From TOLSYN sp963849065 (GTDB taxonomy: Bacteria; Acidobacteriota; Terriglobia; Terriglobales; Acidobacteriaceae), in contig CAWKFM010000005.1 of the NCBI GenBank assembly GCA_963849065.1, positions 2,120,080 to 2,184,079 on the forward strand: DNA of 64,000 nt, written 5' to 3'. The position numbers and the translations under genes were made by a program. Numbering within the stretch: position 1 is the first letter of the stretch; the number at the start of each line of letters is the position of its first letter. The notes under the pieces are model-generated. The model worked only from the letters and a program-made list of their open reading frames with translations. It was not told where the DNA came from and did not search any database. This document shows positions 9,272 to 18,318 of this stretch, one piece after another.

Positions 9272-9787
9272 GACCAACGGCTGCCTCAGGCGCAGTTCAA
9301 GCTTCGCAGGACGAGGGAGAATGGCAAACTGCGGCAACTCTCCGCGATACATCGCCACCTCGTCGCACTCGTGCAGCTTGGGACAATTCGCACAATCCTT
9401 ATAAATTTTGTCCGGCAACTCTTCCCGCTTGGCTTCGGCGAATCCCAGGTGCGCAAAAAACTCCGGGATGCGCGTGAACAGGCAGACGCAGCTGACGTGC
9501 TGCTGCTCGGCCTCTTCCAGCAAGGCGTCCACCAGCACGCGTCCTGCGCCGGTTCCCTTGTATTTCGGCCACACGGCAATCGAGCGAATCTCCGCCAGGT
9601 GCATACCGTAAAGATGCAGCGCGCCGCAGCCAATCAACTCGTCACCCTGTACCACCAGGGTGAAGTCGCGGATGTTCTCGCAGATCTCCGCCAGCGACCG
9701 TGGCAGCAGCGTACCGTCTCCGGAAAATGCCGCGATCAGAGCCCGCAGATTTTCCGCGTCCGGCAAGATTGCTTTACGCGCGTACAT
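9257..9787 (-). CDS. N-acetylglutamate synthase, short GNAT type
   Basis: A GNAT-fold acetyltransferase of about 176 aa, predicted to make N-acetylglutamate from glutamate and acetyl-CoA. The acetyl-CoA loop is in the IRSIAVWPKYKGTGAGRVLV segment. A C-terminal Cys cluster (CANCPKLHEC) is typical of short ArgA-like NAGS proteins. The kinase-like domain of classical ArgA is absent. I chose the ATG at 9787 because GAGG lies 6 nt upstream; a TTG at 9793 is the alternative. It overlaps the 3' end of argH by 14 nt. With ArgJ present, this enzyme probably primes or tops up the acetyl cycle. Confidence 0.82.
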   Translation of the reverse strand: MYARKAILPDAENLRALIAAFSGDGTLLPRSLAEICENIRDFTLVVQGDELIGCGALHLYGMHLAEIRSIAVWPKYKGTGAGRVLVDALLEEAEQQHVSCVCLFTRIPEFFAHLGFAEAKREELPDKIYKDCANCPKLHECDEVAMYRGELPQFAILPRPAKLELRLRQPLVKLEK

Positions 9788-11174
9788 CCACAACCTCGAT
9801 TCCCTGCAGCTGCTTTACCCGCCGCTCCATGGCCTCCAGAGCGCCGGAAACCTTGTGGCGCGCCGTCCCGCCGGTCACGTCGTGGCAGTCCAGCACGGCC
9901 TCCAGGGTTACGTTCTCGTAAAAGTCGTCGCCAAAGGCCTCGCTGATCGAGCGCAAGTCCGCAATCGTCATCTGGTGCAGTTCCCTGCCCTGCTCCATGC
10001 CCAGACGCACCGCCTTGCCTATGATTTCATGAGCACGGCGGAACGGCACTCCTTTGCCCACCAGATAGGTAGCAGCGGCCATCGCATTCATATAGCCCGA
10101 CGTGGCGGCCTGCGCCATGCGGTCGAAGTCAAACTGCACGTCGCGCATGAATCCCGACGCAACCCGCAGCATCATGGTGACGGTTTCGGCCACTGCAAAC
10201 ACCGGCTCCTGCGTCTCCTGCATGTCCTTGTTGTAGGCCAGCGGCAGCCCCTTCAGCGTGATCAACAACTGTTGCGTGGCGCCGATCACTCTTCCCGCCT
10301 TGCCCCGGATCAGTTCCAAACTATCCGGATTCTGCTTCTGCGGCATGGCGCTCGATCCCGTCGAGTAGCTCTCCGGCAGCCGAACAAAGCCATATTCCAG
10401 GGTCGAAAAGAGTATAAACTCCTCGGCCCACCGGCTTAGATGCACCGCCAGGATCGACAGCGCCTGCGCGAACTCCAGCGCAAAATCACGGTCGCTGGTG
10501 GCGTCCAAACTGTTGGCTGTAGGAGCGGTGAAATTCAATTCCCCGGCGACCAGTTCGCGGTCCAGCGCCAACGTGGCCCCGGCAATTGCTCCCGAGCCGA
10601 GCGGACAGTAGTTGAGCCGCTTGCGGCAATCGGCCAACCGCCCGGCGTCGCGCAGAAACATCTCGCAATAGGCCAGCAGCCAGTGCGCCACCAGCACCGG
10701 TTCGGCGCGCTGCAGATGCGTGTACGACGGCATGGCCGCCGTGCCCGCATCTTTGGCGCGACCGGCAATCGTCTGCACCAGCTCCGCCAGCAAGCCGGAA
10801 ATCTGGTCGCACGAGGCGCGCACGAACAAGCGCAGATCGGTGGCAATCTGTTCGTTGCGGCTGCGTCCTGCGTGCAGTTTCAGCGCGGTTTCCCCAATAA
10901 TGCGCTGCAGGTTTTTCTCGACGAAGTGGTGAACGTCCTCGGCCTCTTCGTCGTTTAGAAACTCGTGCCCGGTTGCGGACAGAGTCTCCAGCCCGTGCAG
11001 CATCGCGGCGTATTCCTCGCCGGAAAGAACACCAGCCGCGAGCAGGGCTTTCGCATGCGCGCGGCTGGCTGCAATCTCTTCCTGGAGCAAGCGCTGATCG
11101 AAGGGAAATGACCGTTGCCAGCGTTCAAATTCAGGATCGAGCGGTTGCCTGAACCGCCCGGACCACATCTTCAC
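9774..11174 (-). CDS. argH: Argininosuccinate lyase
   Basis: Cleaves argininosuccinate to arginine and fumarate, the last step of arginine synthesis. The fumarase/aspartase superfamily signature GSSAMPQKQNP is present in the central helical region; its serine loop is the catalytic element in this family. The length of 466 aa matches the family. The start codon overlaps the argG stop by 4 nt, and the 3' end overlaps the NAGS gene, so expression is tightly coupled. Confidence 0.97.
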   Translation of the reverse strand: MKMWSGRFRQPLDPEFERWQRSFPFDQRLLQEEIAASRAHAKALLAAGVLSGEEYAAMLHGLETLSATGHEFLNDEEAEDVHHFVEKNLQRIIGETALKLHAGRSRNEQIATDLRLFVRASCDQISGLLAELVQTIAGRAKDAGTAAMPSYTHLQRAEPVLVAHWLLAYCEMFLRDAGRLADCRKRLNYCPLGSGAIAGATLALDRELVAGELNFTAPTANSLDATSDRDFALEFAQALSILAVHLSRWAEEFILFSTLEYGFVRLPESYSTGSSAMPQKQNPDSLELIRGKAGRVIGATQQLLITLKGLPLAYNKDMQETQEPVFAVAETVTMMLRVASGFMRDVQFDFDRMAQAATSGYMNAMAAATYLVGKGVPFRRAHEIIGKAVRLGMEQGRELHQMTIADLRSISEAFGDDFYENVTLEAVLDCHDVTGGTARHKVSGALEAMERRVKQLQGIEVVDVRA

Positions 11175-12394
11175 TTCGTCACCTCGACTGCGTTTTTCTT
11201 TTTCAGGTTCATCATCCGCGCCCTCGCGGGCAGCGCCAGGATCTTGATGAATCCGGCAGCGTCCTTCTGATCATAGCTCTCGCCCATGGTAAACGAAGAC
11301 AGGTCGGCGTTGAACAGCGAATACTCCGACTTGCGGCTGCTGATGCCGACGTTGCCCTTGTACAGCGAGAGCTTCACCGTGCCCGTCAGCTCCGTCTGCG
11401 TCGAGGCGACAAAGGCGTCCAGCGAGGCGCGCAGCGGGGTGAACCACAGGCCGCTGTAAACGATCTCGGCATACTTGAGCCCGATATGCTGCTTGAAGTG
11501 CGCCAGTTCGCGATCCAGGCAGAGTGCCTCCAACTCGCGATGCGCCAGCAGAAGCAGCGTGCCACCCGGAGTCTCATAGGCGCCGCGCGACTTCATGCCC
11601 ACGAAGCGGTTTTCCACCAGGTCGATGCGGCCAATTGCGTTGCGCGCGCCGATCTCATTCAGCAGTTCCAGCAACTGCACCGGCGGCATGGCCTGTCCGT
11701 TAACCGAAACCGGAGCTCCCTTTTCAAAGCCGATCTCCACTTCCTCCACCTTGTCGGGAGCCTTCTGCGGAGAGTTCGAAATCTGCCACGTCGTATCCAG
11801 CGGCGCATTGGCCGGATCTTCTAATTCTCCGCCCTCGTGCGAGAGGTGCCAAATGTTGCGATCGCGGGAGTGAATCTTGGTGCGGCTGGCCACGATGGGA
11901 ATGTTGCGCGCCTCGGCGTAATCGATGCAGTCTTCGCGCGATTTAAGGTTCCACTCACGCCACGGCGCAATGATCTGCAACTCTGGCGCGAGCGCCAGGA
12001 ATGCGTGCTCAAAGCGGACCTGGTCGTTGCCCTTGCCGGTGCAGCCATGGGCCACGGCCTCGGCGCCTTCGGCCAGCGCCACTTCCACCTGGTACTTGGC
12101 GATGATCGGCCGCGCCATCGACGTGCCCAGCAGATACTTGTGTTCGTACACCGCGCCCGCCTGCAGACACTTCCACACGTACTCTGTCAGGAACTCCTCG
12201 CGCAGGTCCTTCACCACCACCTTGGACGCGCCGGTCTTGATCGCTTTGACGGCGACCTCCTCCATGTCCTCGCCCTGTCCCAGGTCGGCGACGAACGCAA
12301 TCACTTCACAGTCATAGTTTTCTTTGAGCCACGGAATGATAATCGAAGTATCCAGACCGCCCGAATATGCCAGCACAACCTTTTTCTTTGCCAT
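11171..12394 (-). CDS. argG: Argininosuccinate synthase
   Basis: ATP-dependent condensation of citrulline and aspartate to argininosuccinate. The N-terminal PP-loop VLAYSGGLDTSII (about 6-18) identifies the family, and HGCTGKGNDQVRFE follows at about 115. The length of 407 aa is normal. GAGGAG lies 9 nt before the ATG. The ATG overlaps the argF stop by one base, and the 3' end overlaps argH by 4 nt. Confidence 0.98.
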   Translation of the reverse strand: MAKKKVVLAYSGGLDTSIIIPWLKENYDCEVIAFVADLGQGEDMEEVAVKAIKTGASKVVVKDLREEFLTEYVWKCLQAGAVYEHKYLLGTSMARPIIAKYQVEVALAEGAEAVAHGCTGKGNDQVRFEHAFLALAPELQIIAPWREWNLKSREDCIDYAEARNIPIVASRTKIHSRDRNIWHLSHEGGELEDPANAPLDTTWQISNSPQKAPDKVEEVEIGFEKGAPVSVNGQAMPPVQLLELLNEIGARNAIGRIDLVENRFVGMKSRGAYETPGGTLLLLAHRELEALCLDRELAHFKQHIGLKYAEIVYSGLWFTPLRASLDAFVASTQTELTGTVKLSLYKGNVGISSRKSEYSLFNADLSSFTMGESYDQKDAAGFIKILALPARARMMNLKKKNAVEVTK

Positions 12395-13464
12395 TATGAA
12401 AAGCTCCTCGTGGGCAAGCGGCGTGCGCCACCTCCCAACAGCTGTAAAAGAATTGCCTTCTGAATATGCAGGCGATTCTCCGCCTGGTCAAATACTACGG
12501 AAGCCGGCGAATCGATCACCGCCGCTTCTACTTCTTCTCCACGATGCGCCGGAAGACAGTGCATGAAGACAGCTTCCGGTGCGGCGTTGGCGAATAGTTC
12601 GGGAGTCACCCGGTAGCTGGCGAAAATCCGCGCCCGCTCCGCAATTTCGGATTCCTGCCCCATGCTGGCCCACACGTCGGTATACACTGCCGCAGCGCCC
12701 TTGACGGCCTCCACCGGATCGTTCAACACCTCGATGATCGCTCCGGTCCCGGCCGCGATCTTTTGTGCGAGCGCCAGCACTTCTGCGCACGGCTCATATC
12801 CCTTGGGAGTTCCGACCAGAATGTGGCAGCCGAACAGCGCCGCTCCCAGCATCAGCGAATGGGCCACGTTGTTGCCGTCTCCCACGTATGCCATGCGAAC
12901 CTGGCTCAAATCTCCGAACTTCTCCCGCAGGGTCAAAAAGTCGGCCAGCGCCTGGCAGGGATGCTCGTAATCGCTGAGTGCATTGATGACCGGAATCGAG
13001 GCGAAGCGCGCAAGCTCCGTTACAGTTTCATGGGAATAAGTGCGCAGCACCAGCGCGTCCACCCAGCGCTCCAGGTTGTGGGCCATGTCGCTCACCGGCT
13101 CGCGCTCGCCGATGCGCGAAGTCAGCTGATCGACAAACATGGCATGCCCGCCCAGCGAGTAAATGCCGGATTCGAAGGTCAGCCGCGTGCGGAACGAGGG
13201 CTTCTCGAAGAACAGCACGATCTGCTTGCCCGCCAGCGCCGTGCGGAAATCCGTCGGACGCGCCTTCACCAGCGTCGCCAACTCCAGCAGCCCATGCGCT
13301 TCGGCCGGAGTCAGATCGCTCATCGCCGTCAAATCGGTCAGCACCGGCGGGGCGGCGGCGTCATTCGCTGCATTCTTATCCACGGAATTATTTTCCACGG
13401 AACGCGTTGCCATGGTCGGGTCCTCCTGAACATCCAGCTCCGGATCGAAATCCGGGGACTTCAT
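12394..13464 (-). CDS. argF: Ornithine carbamoyltransferase
   Basis: Transfers the carbamoyl group from carbamoyl phosphate to ornithine, giving citrulline. The carbamoyl-phosphate motif is FEKPSFRTRLTFE and the ornithine-side motif is HCLPAHRGEE. HCLP supports an ornithine rather than an acetylornithine substrate. At 356 aa it is longer than usual because of an extended, probably disordered N-terminus of about 45 residues; an internal Met at residue 18 is another possible start. The ATG overlaps the argD stop by 4 nt (ATGA). Confidence 0.95.
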   Translation of the reverse strand: MKSPDFDPELDVQEDPTMATRSVENNSVDKNAANDAAAPPVLTDLTAMSDLTPAEAHGLLELATLVKARPTDFRTALAGKQIVLFFEKPSFRTRLTFESGIYSLGGHAMFVDQLTSRIGEREPVSDMAHNLERWVDALVLRTYSHETVTELARFASIPVINALSDYEHPCQALADFLTLREKFGDLSQVRMAYVGDGNNVAHSLMLGAALFGCHILVGTPKGYEPCAEVLALAQKIAAGTGAIIEVLNDPVEAVKGAAAVYTDVWASMGQESEIAERARIFASYRVTPELFANAAPEAVFMHCLPAHRGEEVEAAVIDSPASVVFDQAENRLHIQKAILLQLLGGGARRLPTRSFS

Positions 13465-14738
13465 TGTGCGCCGCTCGCTACAGCCTTGGGGAGCCTCTGC
13501 CGAGGGCTGCGCTTAGTTGCCGACGCAGCGTCGCCAGATGACGCGCAGGAGGACAGAATTTGATCGAGCGCCTTTACTACCACTTCCACTTGCTTCTTCG
13601 TCACCACAAACGGCGGCAGGAAACGCAGTACCGATTCATGCGTGCGGTTGATGATGATCTTTTGCTCCATCATTGCTTTCAGCACAGCCTTGGCCAAGTC
13701 GGCGGAATCCAGTTCCACGCCCAACATCAGCCCCGCGCCGCGCACATCCGTAATGCAGCCATGCCGGGCATCTAGCTGCTTCAACAGATCGAGAAAATAT
13801 CCGCCCACTTCCTTCACGTTAGCCAGAATCTTCTCGTCTTCGATGACCTTCAACACTTCCAAGGCCACCGCGCAGGAGAGCGGTCCGCCGCCGAAGGTGG
13901 TGCCGTGCATGCCGGGATGAATCGCCGACGCCACATCCTCCGTCACCAGGATTGCGCCCAGTGGCAGTCCCGATGCCAAAGGCTTGGCCAGCGTCGTCAC
14001 ATCCGGCTTCACGCCGTAATGCTGGTAGGCGAACATCTTTCCCGTGCGTCCCAGCCCGCACTGAATCTCATCGAGCAGCAGCAGTGCGCCGCTGGCCGCG
14101 GTCAGTTCGCGGGCCGTCAGCAAAAACTCTTTGCTCACCGGATGCACGCCGCCTTCGCCCTGGATGGGCTCGATGCAAACCGCGCATACCTCGTCATCAA
14201 ATTTCTTTTTCAGATCTTCAATGTCGTTGAACTTCACAAACGTCACGCCCGGCATCAACGGAGCAAACGGCTTGCGATACTTCTCCGTGTACGTGGTCGC
14301 CACCGCTCCCATGGTGCGCCCGTGGAAGGAGTTCTCAAGCGCCAGGAACTTCGTTCGCTTCTTCAGCCCTTTGCTGCTGGCCACCGCGCGGGCAATCTTC
14401 AGCGCGCCCTCCCAGGCTTCCGTCCCGCTGTTGCAGAAAAATGCGCGGTCCAGGCCGGAGAGCTTCACCAGTTTCTGCGCCAATAGCGACGGGTATTGGC
14501 TGTAAAACAGGTTGGAGCAATGCACCAGTTTCGCCGACTGCTCGCGGATGACCTTGTTGATTGCCGGATGCGAATACCCCAAGGCCATCACGCCGATTCC
14601 GCTCAGGAAATCCAGATACTTGCTGCCGTCATCGGCGTAAAGATAGGCGCCCTTGGCGTGCGTCAGCAGAATCGGATAGCGGTCGTAAGTGTGGAGCAGA
14701 TACTTCCCTTCCGCCTTCTGTACCTTGCTCAAACTCAC
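13461..14738 (-). CDS. argD: Acetylornithine aminotransferase
   Basis: PLP-dependent class III aminotransferase converting N-acetylglutamate semialdehyde and glutamate to N-acetylornithine. The PLP lysine is in TLAKPLASGLPLGA and the LLLDEIQCGLGRTGK segment supplies the cofactor Asp. I place the start at the GTG at 14738: it forms a GTGA overlap with the argB stop, and GGAGG lies 10 nt upstream. The ATG at 14762 would overlap argB further and lacks a good ribosome site. The last 25 residues are low-complexity. The 3' end overlaps argF by 4 nt. Confidence 0.95.
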   Translation of the reverse strand: MSLSKVQKAEGKYLLHTYDRYPILLTHAKGAYLYADDGSKYLDFLSGIGVMALGYSHPAINKVIREQSAKLVHCSNLFYSQYPSLLAQKLVKLSGLDRAFFCNSGTEAWEGALKIARAVASSKGLKKRTKFLALENSFHGRTMGAVATTYTEKYRKPFAPLMPGVTFVKFNDIEDLKKKFDDEVCAVCIEPIQGEGGVHPVSKEFLLTARELTAASGALLLLDEIQCGLGRTGKMFAYQHYGVKPDVTTLAKPLASGLPLGAILVTEDVASAIHPGMHGTTFGGGPLSCAVALEVLKVIEDEKILANVKEVGGYFLDLLKQLDARHGCITDVRGAGLMLGVELDSADLAKAVLKAMMEQKIIINRTHESVLRFLPPFVVTKKQVEVVVKALDQILSSCASSGDAASATKRSPRQRLPKAVASGAQ

Positions 14739-15520
14739 GATGCCATGACCTCCGTGCCGCATTCGATTTTAGTCTGGTAAAACGCCGGCAGCATCTCGGC
14801 CTCTAGCGCGGGAAGAATCCGCACACGGTGCACACCCAACCGCAACGCGTCCTGGCAGGCCTGCAGTTTGGGAAGCATTCCGCCGCGAACCACGGAACTG
14901 GCTACCAGTTGCGGAATCTCATGGGTCGAAAGCCACCGGATCACCGTCCCATCAGCGCCCTTCACGCCTTCCACGTCGGTCAAAAAGATCAGCGCGTTGG
15001 CGCCGCATCCGGAGGCGCAGGCCGAAGCCATCTGGTCGGCATTCACGTTGTAGTACTCGCCGTCGGAGCCCAGCGCCAGACTCGAGATTACCGGAATCCC
15101 GTCATTGTCCCAGATCGCCTCGATCCAGCGCGAATCCACCGAGCTGATCTCGCCGACAAATCCCAGGTCGCCGCCGACTGTTTTCTTTTTGCGCGCCAGA
15201 AACGCCGCGCCGTCGCCGCCGCAGAGCCCGACCGCAGCCTGTCCCGTGGCGGTGATCGCCGCCACCAGTTGCTTGTTCACCCGGCCCGCCAGCACCATCA
15301 GGGCCACATCGCGCGTATCCGAATCGGTGACCCGCAGTCCGTTCACGAAGGTGGACTCCTTGCCCATCCGCGCCAGCACCTCGGTCAGAGCCTTGCCGCC
15401 GCCGTGCACCACGGCCACCTGATGCCCTGCGGCCGCCAGGTCGGCAACAGCCTGCGCGCACTTCTTCAGCAGCGTCTTGTCCTCAAGCGCCGCACCGCCA
15501 ATTTTCACCACGAGCTTCAT
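14735..15520 (-). CDS. argB: Acetylglutamate kinase
   Basis: Phosphorylates N-acetylglutamate, the usual feedback-controlled step of the acetylated pathway. The kinase begins MKLVVKIGGAALEDK, with the Lys/Gly-rich amino-acid-kinase motif and VAVVHGGGKAL (about 42-52). A longer reading frame runs 210 nt further upstream, but that part lies inside argC. The ATG at 15520, 2 nt after the argC stop with AGGAGG upstream, is the natural start. The protein is about 261 aa, as expected. Confidence 0.96.
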   Translation of the reverse strand: MKLVVKIGGAALEDKTLLKKCAQAVADLAAAGHQVAVVHGGGKALTEVLARMGKESTFVNGLRVTDSDTRDVALMVLAGRVNKQLVAAITATGQAAVGLCGGDGAAFLARKKKTVGGDLGFVGEISSVDSRWIEAIWDNDGIPVISSLALGSDGEYYNVNADQMASACASGCGANALIFLTDVEGVKGADGTVIRWLSTHEIPQLVASSVVRGGMLPKLQACQDALRLGVHRVRILPALEAEMLPAFYQTKIECGTEVMAS

Positions 15521-15522
15521 CA

Positions 15523-16566
15523 CTAGAATCCCTCCTTCTCGTCCCAGCCGAACATCACGTTCAGGTTCTGGAGCGCCTGGCCCGCCGCGCCCTTCATCAG
15601 GTTGTCCAGGCAGGACACCACGATGAGGCGCTTTCCATCCGGGGCCAGCTGAAACCCCACGTCGCAATAATTCGTGCGCACCGAGTATTGAATCTGCGGC
15701 AGCTTGCCATACCCAAAAATCCGAACCCATTGGGCGCCGCCGTAAAACCCGCGCAACACGGCATCGATTTCGTCAGGAGAAACGGGCCTGGTTAGCCCTA
15801 AATAGATCGTCGAAAGTATGCCGCGTGGAATCGGCAACAGGTGTGGAGTAAAAGTGAGTTCGTCAGCATGGATGCCCGCCTGTTCCAGGATCTCGCCGGT
15901 GTGGCGATGTCCAAATACCGAATACGCCGAAAAGTTGTCGGCAGCTTCCACAAAATGCGTCTTCTGGGTGGGCTTTTTGCCCGCCCCGGAGACGCCCGAC
16001 TTACAATCGCAAACCACTCCGCGGCCTGTATCCACCAGTCCGGAGCGCACCAGCGGCGCCAAGGGCACGATTACCGAGGTTGCATAGCAACCCGGATTGG
16101 CCACCAGCTGAGCCCCGCGAATCTCATCCTGGTGCAACTCCGGCAATCCGTAAACCGCCGTACGGTCCAGCTCCGCGGCCCGTGCCACATCCCGGTCTTC
16201 AAAGCTATATACGGCGCGATTGGATGCTTCTTTCAGCCTCCACGCACCGCTCAAATCCACAATCCGCAAGCCCCTCGCCAGGGCCTCCGGAACCAGTTCG
16301 CGCGAAAGCTCGTGTGGCGTAGCCAAAAACAATACATCAATTCCGCGCGACTTCAACAACTCCCACGAAAAAGCTTCCAGCGGATAGCTGGCGCCGCCCG
16401 CAATCTCGGGGTAATGCTCCTCGAGCGGCAGCGTCGCCATCTCTCCCTGGCGCGACACAAACAACGGCGTGGCCGTCTTGGAATGCCGGATCAGGAGCTT
16501 CGCCAGCTCGATTCCCGCATAGCCGGTGGAGCCCATCACCGCGGCCTTTACTTTTGCCGCGCTCAC
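15523..16566 (-). CDS. argC: N-acetyl-gamma-glutamyl-phosphate reductase
   Basis: NADPH-dependent reduction of N-acetylglutamyl phosphate to the semialdehyde. The Rossmann motif MGSTGYAGIELAKLL is at the N-terminus, and the catalytic Cys is in NPGCYATSVI. The length of 347 aa is normal. It starts at GTG in a GTGA overlap with the argR stop, so it is translationally coupled to the repressor gene. Confidence 0.97.
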   Translation of the reverse strand: MSAAKVKAAVMGSTGYAGIELAKLLIRHSKTATPLFVSRQGEMATLPLEEHYPEIAGGASYPLEAFSWELLKSRGIDVLFLATPHELSRELVPEALARGLRIVDLSGAWRLKEASNRAVYSFEDRDVARAAELDRTAVYGLPELHQDEIRGAQLVANPGCYATSVIVPLAPLVRSGLVDTGRGVVCDCKSGVSGAGKKPTQKTHFVEAADNFSAYSVFGHRHTGEILEQAGIHADELTFTPHLLPIPRGILSTIYLGLTRPVSPDEIDAVLRGFYGGAQWVRIFGYGKLPQIQYSVRTNYCDVGFQLAPDGKRLIVVSCLDNLMKGAAGQALQNLNVMFGWDEKEGF

Positions 16567-17006
16567 TGCATCATCCCTTTAATCCGAAGCGATACCCGGT
16601 GCGCGTTTTTCTTGTTCTGCGAAATCACCAGGATCGTGTCGTCCCCTCCAACCGTGCCCACAATCTCCGCCCAGCCTTCCGAATCGATGGCTGCCGCCAC
16701 CGGCTGCGCCGAACCGGGCGCGGTCTGGATCACCAGCAGGTTCTGCGCCTCGCGCACTTCGATCACAAACTCCCGAACCAACCGGCCCGCCGAGTGAAAT
16801 CCCGGCTCCGCCTGGGAGTCGCCATGCGAAACGCTGTAGCCGGCCGGGGTCTTCACCAGGGCCAACTCATTGATATCCCGCGACAAGGTCGCCTGCGTCA
16901 CGTCGAATCCCTGCCGTAGAAGCAGCCTCCGCAATTGCTCCTGGTTGGCCACCGGCTCTTGCTGTACCAGGTCCAGAATCAGGTTTTGACGCGACAGCTT
17001 CGACAT
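16563..17006 (-). CDS. argR: Arginine repressor ArgR
   Basis: Arginine-responsive transcription factor of 147 aa. It has an N-terminal winged helix (about 1-70, with the VTQATLSRDINELALVKT recognition region) and a C-terminal oligomerisation/arginine-binding domain (about 80-147, IQTAPGSAQPVAAAID and IVGTVGGDDTILVI). It is the first gene of the arg operon. Two candidate ArgR boxes lie upstream, one overlapping the -10 element, which implies autoregulation and control of the whole operon. Confidence 0.95.
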   Translation of the reverse strand: MSKLSRQNLILDLVQQEPVANQEQLRRLLLRQGFDVTQATLSRDINELALVKTPAGYSVSHGDSQAEPGFHSAGRLVREFVIEVREAQNLLVIQTAPGSAQPVAAAIDSEGWAEIVGTVGGDDTILVISQNKKNAHRVSLRIKGMMQ

Positions 17007-17040
17007 GGGGCCCCGGGCGCAGAATTATTATTCACGCGAC

Positions 17041-17076
17041 CGCATAAGTATGCATCCTTCGGACAAGACACGTCAA
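17041..17076 (-). promoter_or_regulatory. arg operon promoter with an ArgR-like box over the -10
   Basis: On the minus strand, TTGACG (17071-17076) and CATACT (17047-17052) form a -35/-10 pair with 18-bp spacing upstream of argR. The -10 is embedded in GGATGCATACTTATGCGG (17041-17057 region), whose core GCATA-CT-TATGC is a perfect 5-bp inverted repeat. The GATGCATAyT half recurs in a second box at 17122-17140. A repressor bound here would block RNA polymerase. ArgR recognition is inferred from context. Confidence 0.55.
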
Positions 17077-17121
17077 TATCTTGGCGAAGAAAAATTGCCA
17101 TGTTGGCCCTGTCCGCGATGC

Positions 17122-17140
17122 GATGCATATTCTGCATAAA
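17122..17140. promoter_or_regulatory. Second ArgR-like box upstream of argR
   Basis: GATGCATATTCTGCATAAA resembles the paired TGCAT/ATGCA arrangement of ARG boxes. It shares the GATGCATAyT half with the box over the arg promoter, in opposite orientation. The two are centred about 80 bp apart, so two hexamers or one bridging complex could bind. Confidence 0.45.
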
Positions 17141-17144
17141 CTTG

Positions 17145-17166
17145 CGGGCGGCCCGCAGGCCGCCCG
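17145..17166 (-). terminator. Terminator-like hairpin after the CydA-like operon
   Basis: A perfect 9-bp inverted repeat, CGGGCGGCC / GGCCGCCCG, with a CGCA loop lies 25 nt past the stop codon of the downstream oxidase-like gene. On the minus strand it is followed by CAAGTTTATG, a weak T tract. It separates the respiratory pair from the arg promoter. Confidence 0.6.
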
Positions 17167-17190
17167 TTGAGCATTTCCCATTGACTCCGG

Positions 17191-18318
17191 TTAGCGTGGC
17201 ATCATAGCGGCAGCGGGCTTTTTCGCGCCTTTGGCCACCAGGGCGAGCATGTAGCCCACCGTCGCCAAGCCTCCCACGAACAGCAGCAGGAAGAGCGCGA
17301 TGATCCCGGTCTGCGGATGCACCGCCAGCGCGCCCAGGTTTGCGTAAGGCTTCAGGTAGGCCACCCGCAGCAGGAAGCGCAGGCATACCATCAGGAACAG
17401 CGTCAGCATCGTCAATCCGAAGCCGGCGTGCACCATCGCCCCGGGCCGCGGCGCCATGCTTCCCACCAGAATGAGGATCAGGGCTGCGATAGCCGACATC
17501 AGCGCCAGACCGAAGACGCCGCCGGTCAGCGGATCCCGCAGCAGCGAGAACGCAATGTCGCGCGGGATCGCCACCAGCAGCCAGAAGCCGAACAGGAACT
17601 GCAAGCCGGTGCAGGCCGCAAACACCACGCCCGCCCGTTGCACCAGCCACTTTCCGTATCCGGCGTCCGACTTGATCTTGGCCAGTCCAATTTCCACCAG
17701 AATGGCCGAGAAGATTACCATGGCGCCGTTGACCATGTGCAGATAACGCGGAGCCACCGAATGGTCGCCCAGGTTCAGGTTCCACCCGTTGGGATGGGCG
17801 CGATACATCCCCAGCCAGCTCTCCGGGCGCTCCAGCAGCGTCATGTTATTGACGAAGATGAAGGCGACTCCCAGCAGCACGCAAACCGAGACCGCCAGCA
17901 CGCAGCCGGCGATTCCTTTGCCCTGATCCGCCCGGTAGGAGAAGTAATAGTAGCCGTAGTAAGCCACCATCACCAGGGGAACCACCGAAAACCACAGCGC
18001 GCCAATCAGAATCGAACTGGTGTACAGATAGTTGCCGTAGAGCACCTGGACAAACAGCAGCGCTGCCACGCCCAGCGTGACAGTGAAGGCCAGGAGCGCG
18101 GGCAGCATCCCTGCCAGTTCATTGGCCAGCCGGCGCGAGTAGGCGTGGTCCGCGTGCCGCCCGCGCAGGTAGTTCCACAGCGCCCAGATGCCGCCACCGA
18201 GGGCCGAGTTCATGAACAAGAGGTGCAGAGTGAACACCACCAGAAGCAGTGCGGTAAACAGCCACACCGGGCCAGGCAGCGGCAGGGGATCGACCTGAGG
18301 AATCGGAATCGTGTGCAT
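17191..18318 (-). CDS. Polytopic membrane protein, partner of the CydA-like cytochrome
   Basis: A 375-aa membrane protein with about nine predicted transmembrane helices (for example VWLFTALLLVVFTLHLLFMN at about 18-37, and LLAFTVTLGVAALLFVQVL). It has few long loops and no CxxCH haem motif. Its start overlaps the stop of the upstream cytochrome gene by one base (TAATG), so the two probably form one complex. Conserved-looking His residues in the first helices could ligate haem or contact quinone. I do not recognise a named family; a highly diverged second subunit of a bd-like quinol oxidase or reductase is an inference from the neighbour. Confidence 0.65.
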   Translation of the reverse strand: MHTIPIPQVDPLPLPGPVWLFTALLLVVFTLHLLFMNSALGGGIWALWNYLRGRHADHAYSRRLANELAGMLPALLAFTVTLGVAALLFVQVLYGNYLYTSSILIGALWFSVVPLVMVAYYGYYYFSYRADQGKGIAGCVLAVSVCVLLGVAFIFVNNMTLLERPESWLGMYRAHPNGWNLNLGDHSVAPRYLHMVNGAMVIFSAILVEIGLAKIKSDAGYGKWLVQRAGVVFAACTGLQFLFGFWLLVAIPRDIAFSLLRDPLTGGVFGLALMSAIAALILILVGSMAPRPGAMVHAGFGLTMLTLFLMVCLRFLLRVAYLKPYANLGALAVHPQTGIIALFLLLFVGGLATVGYMLALVAKGAKKPAAAMMPR

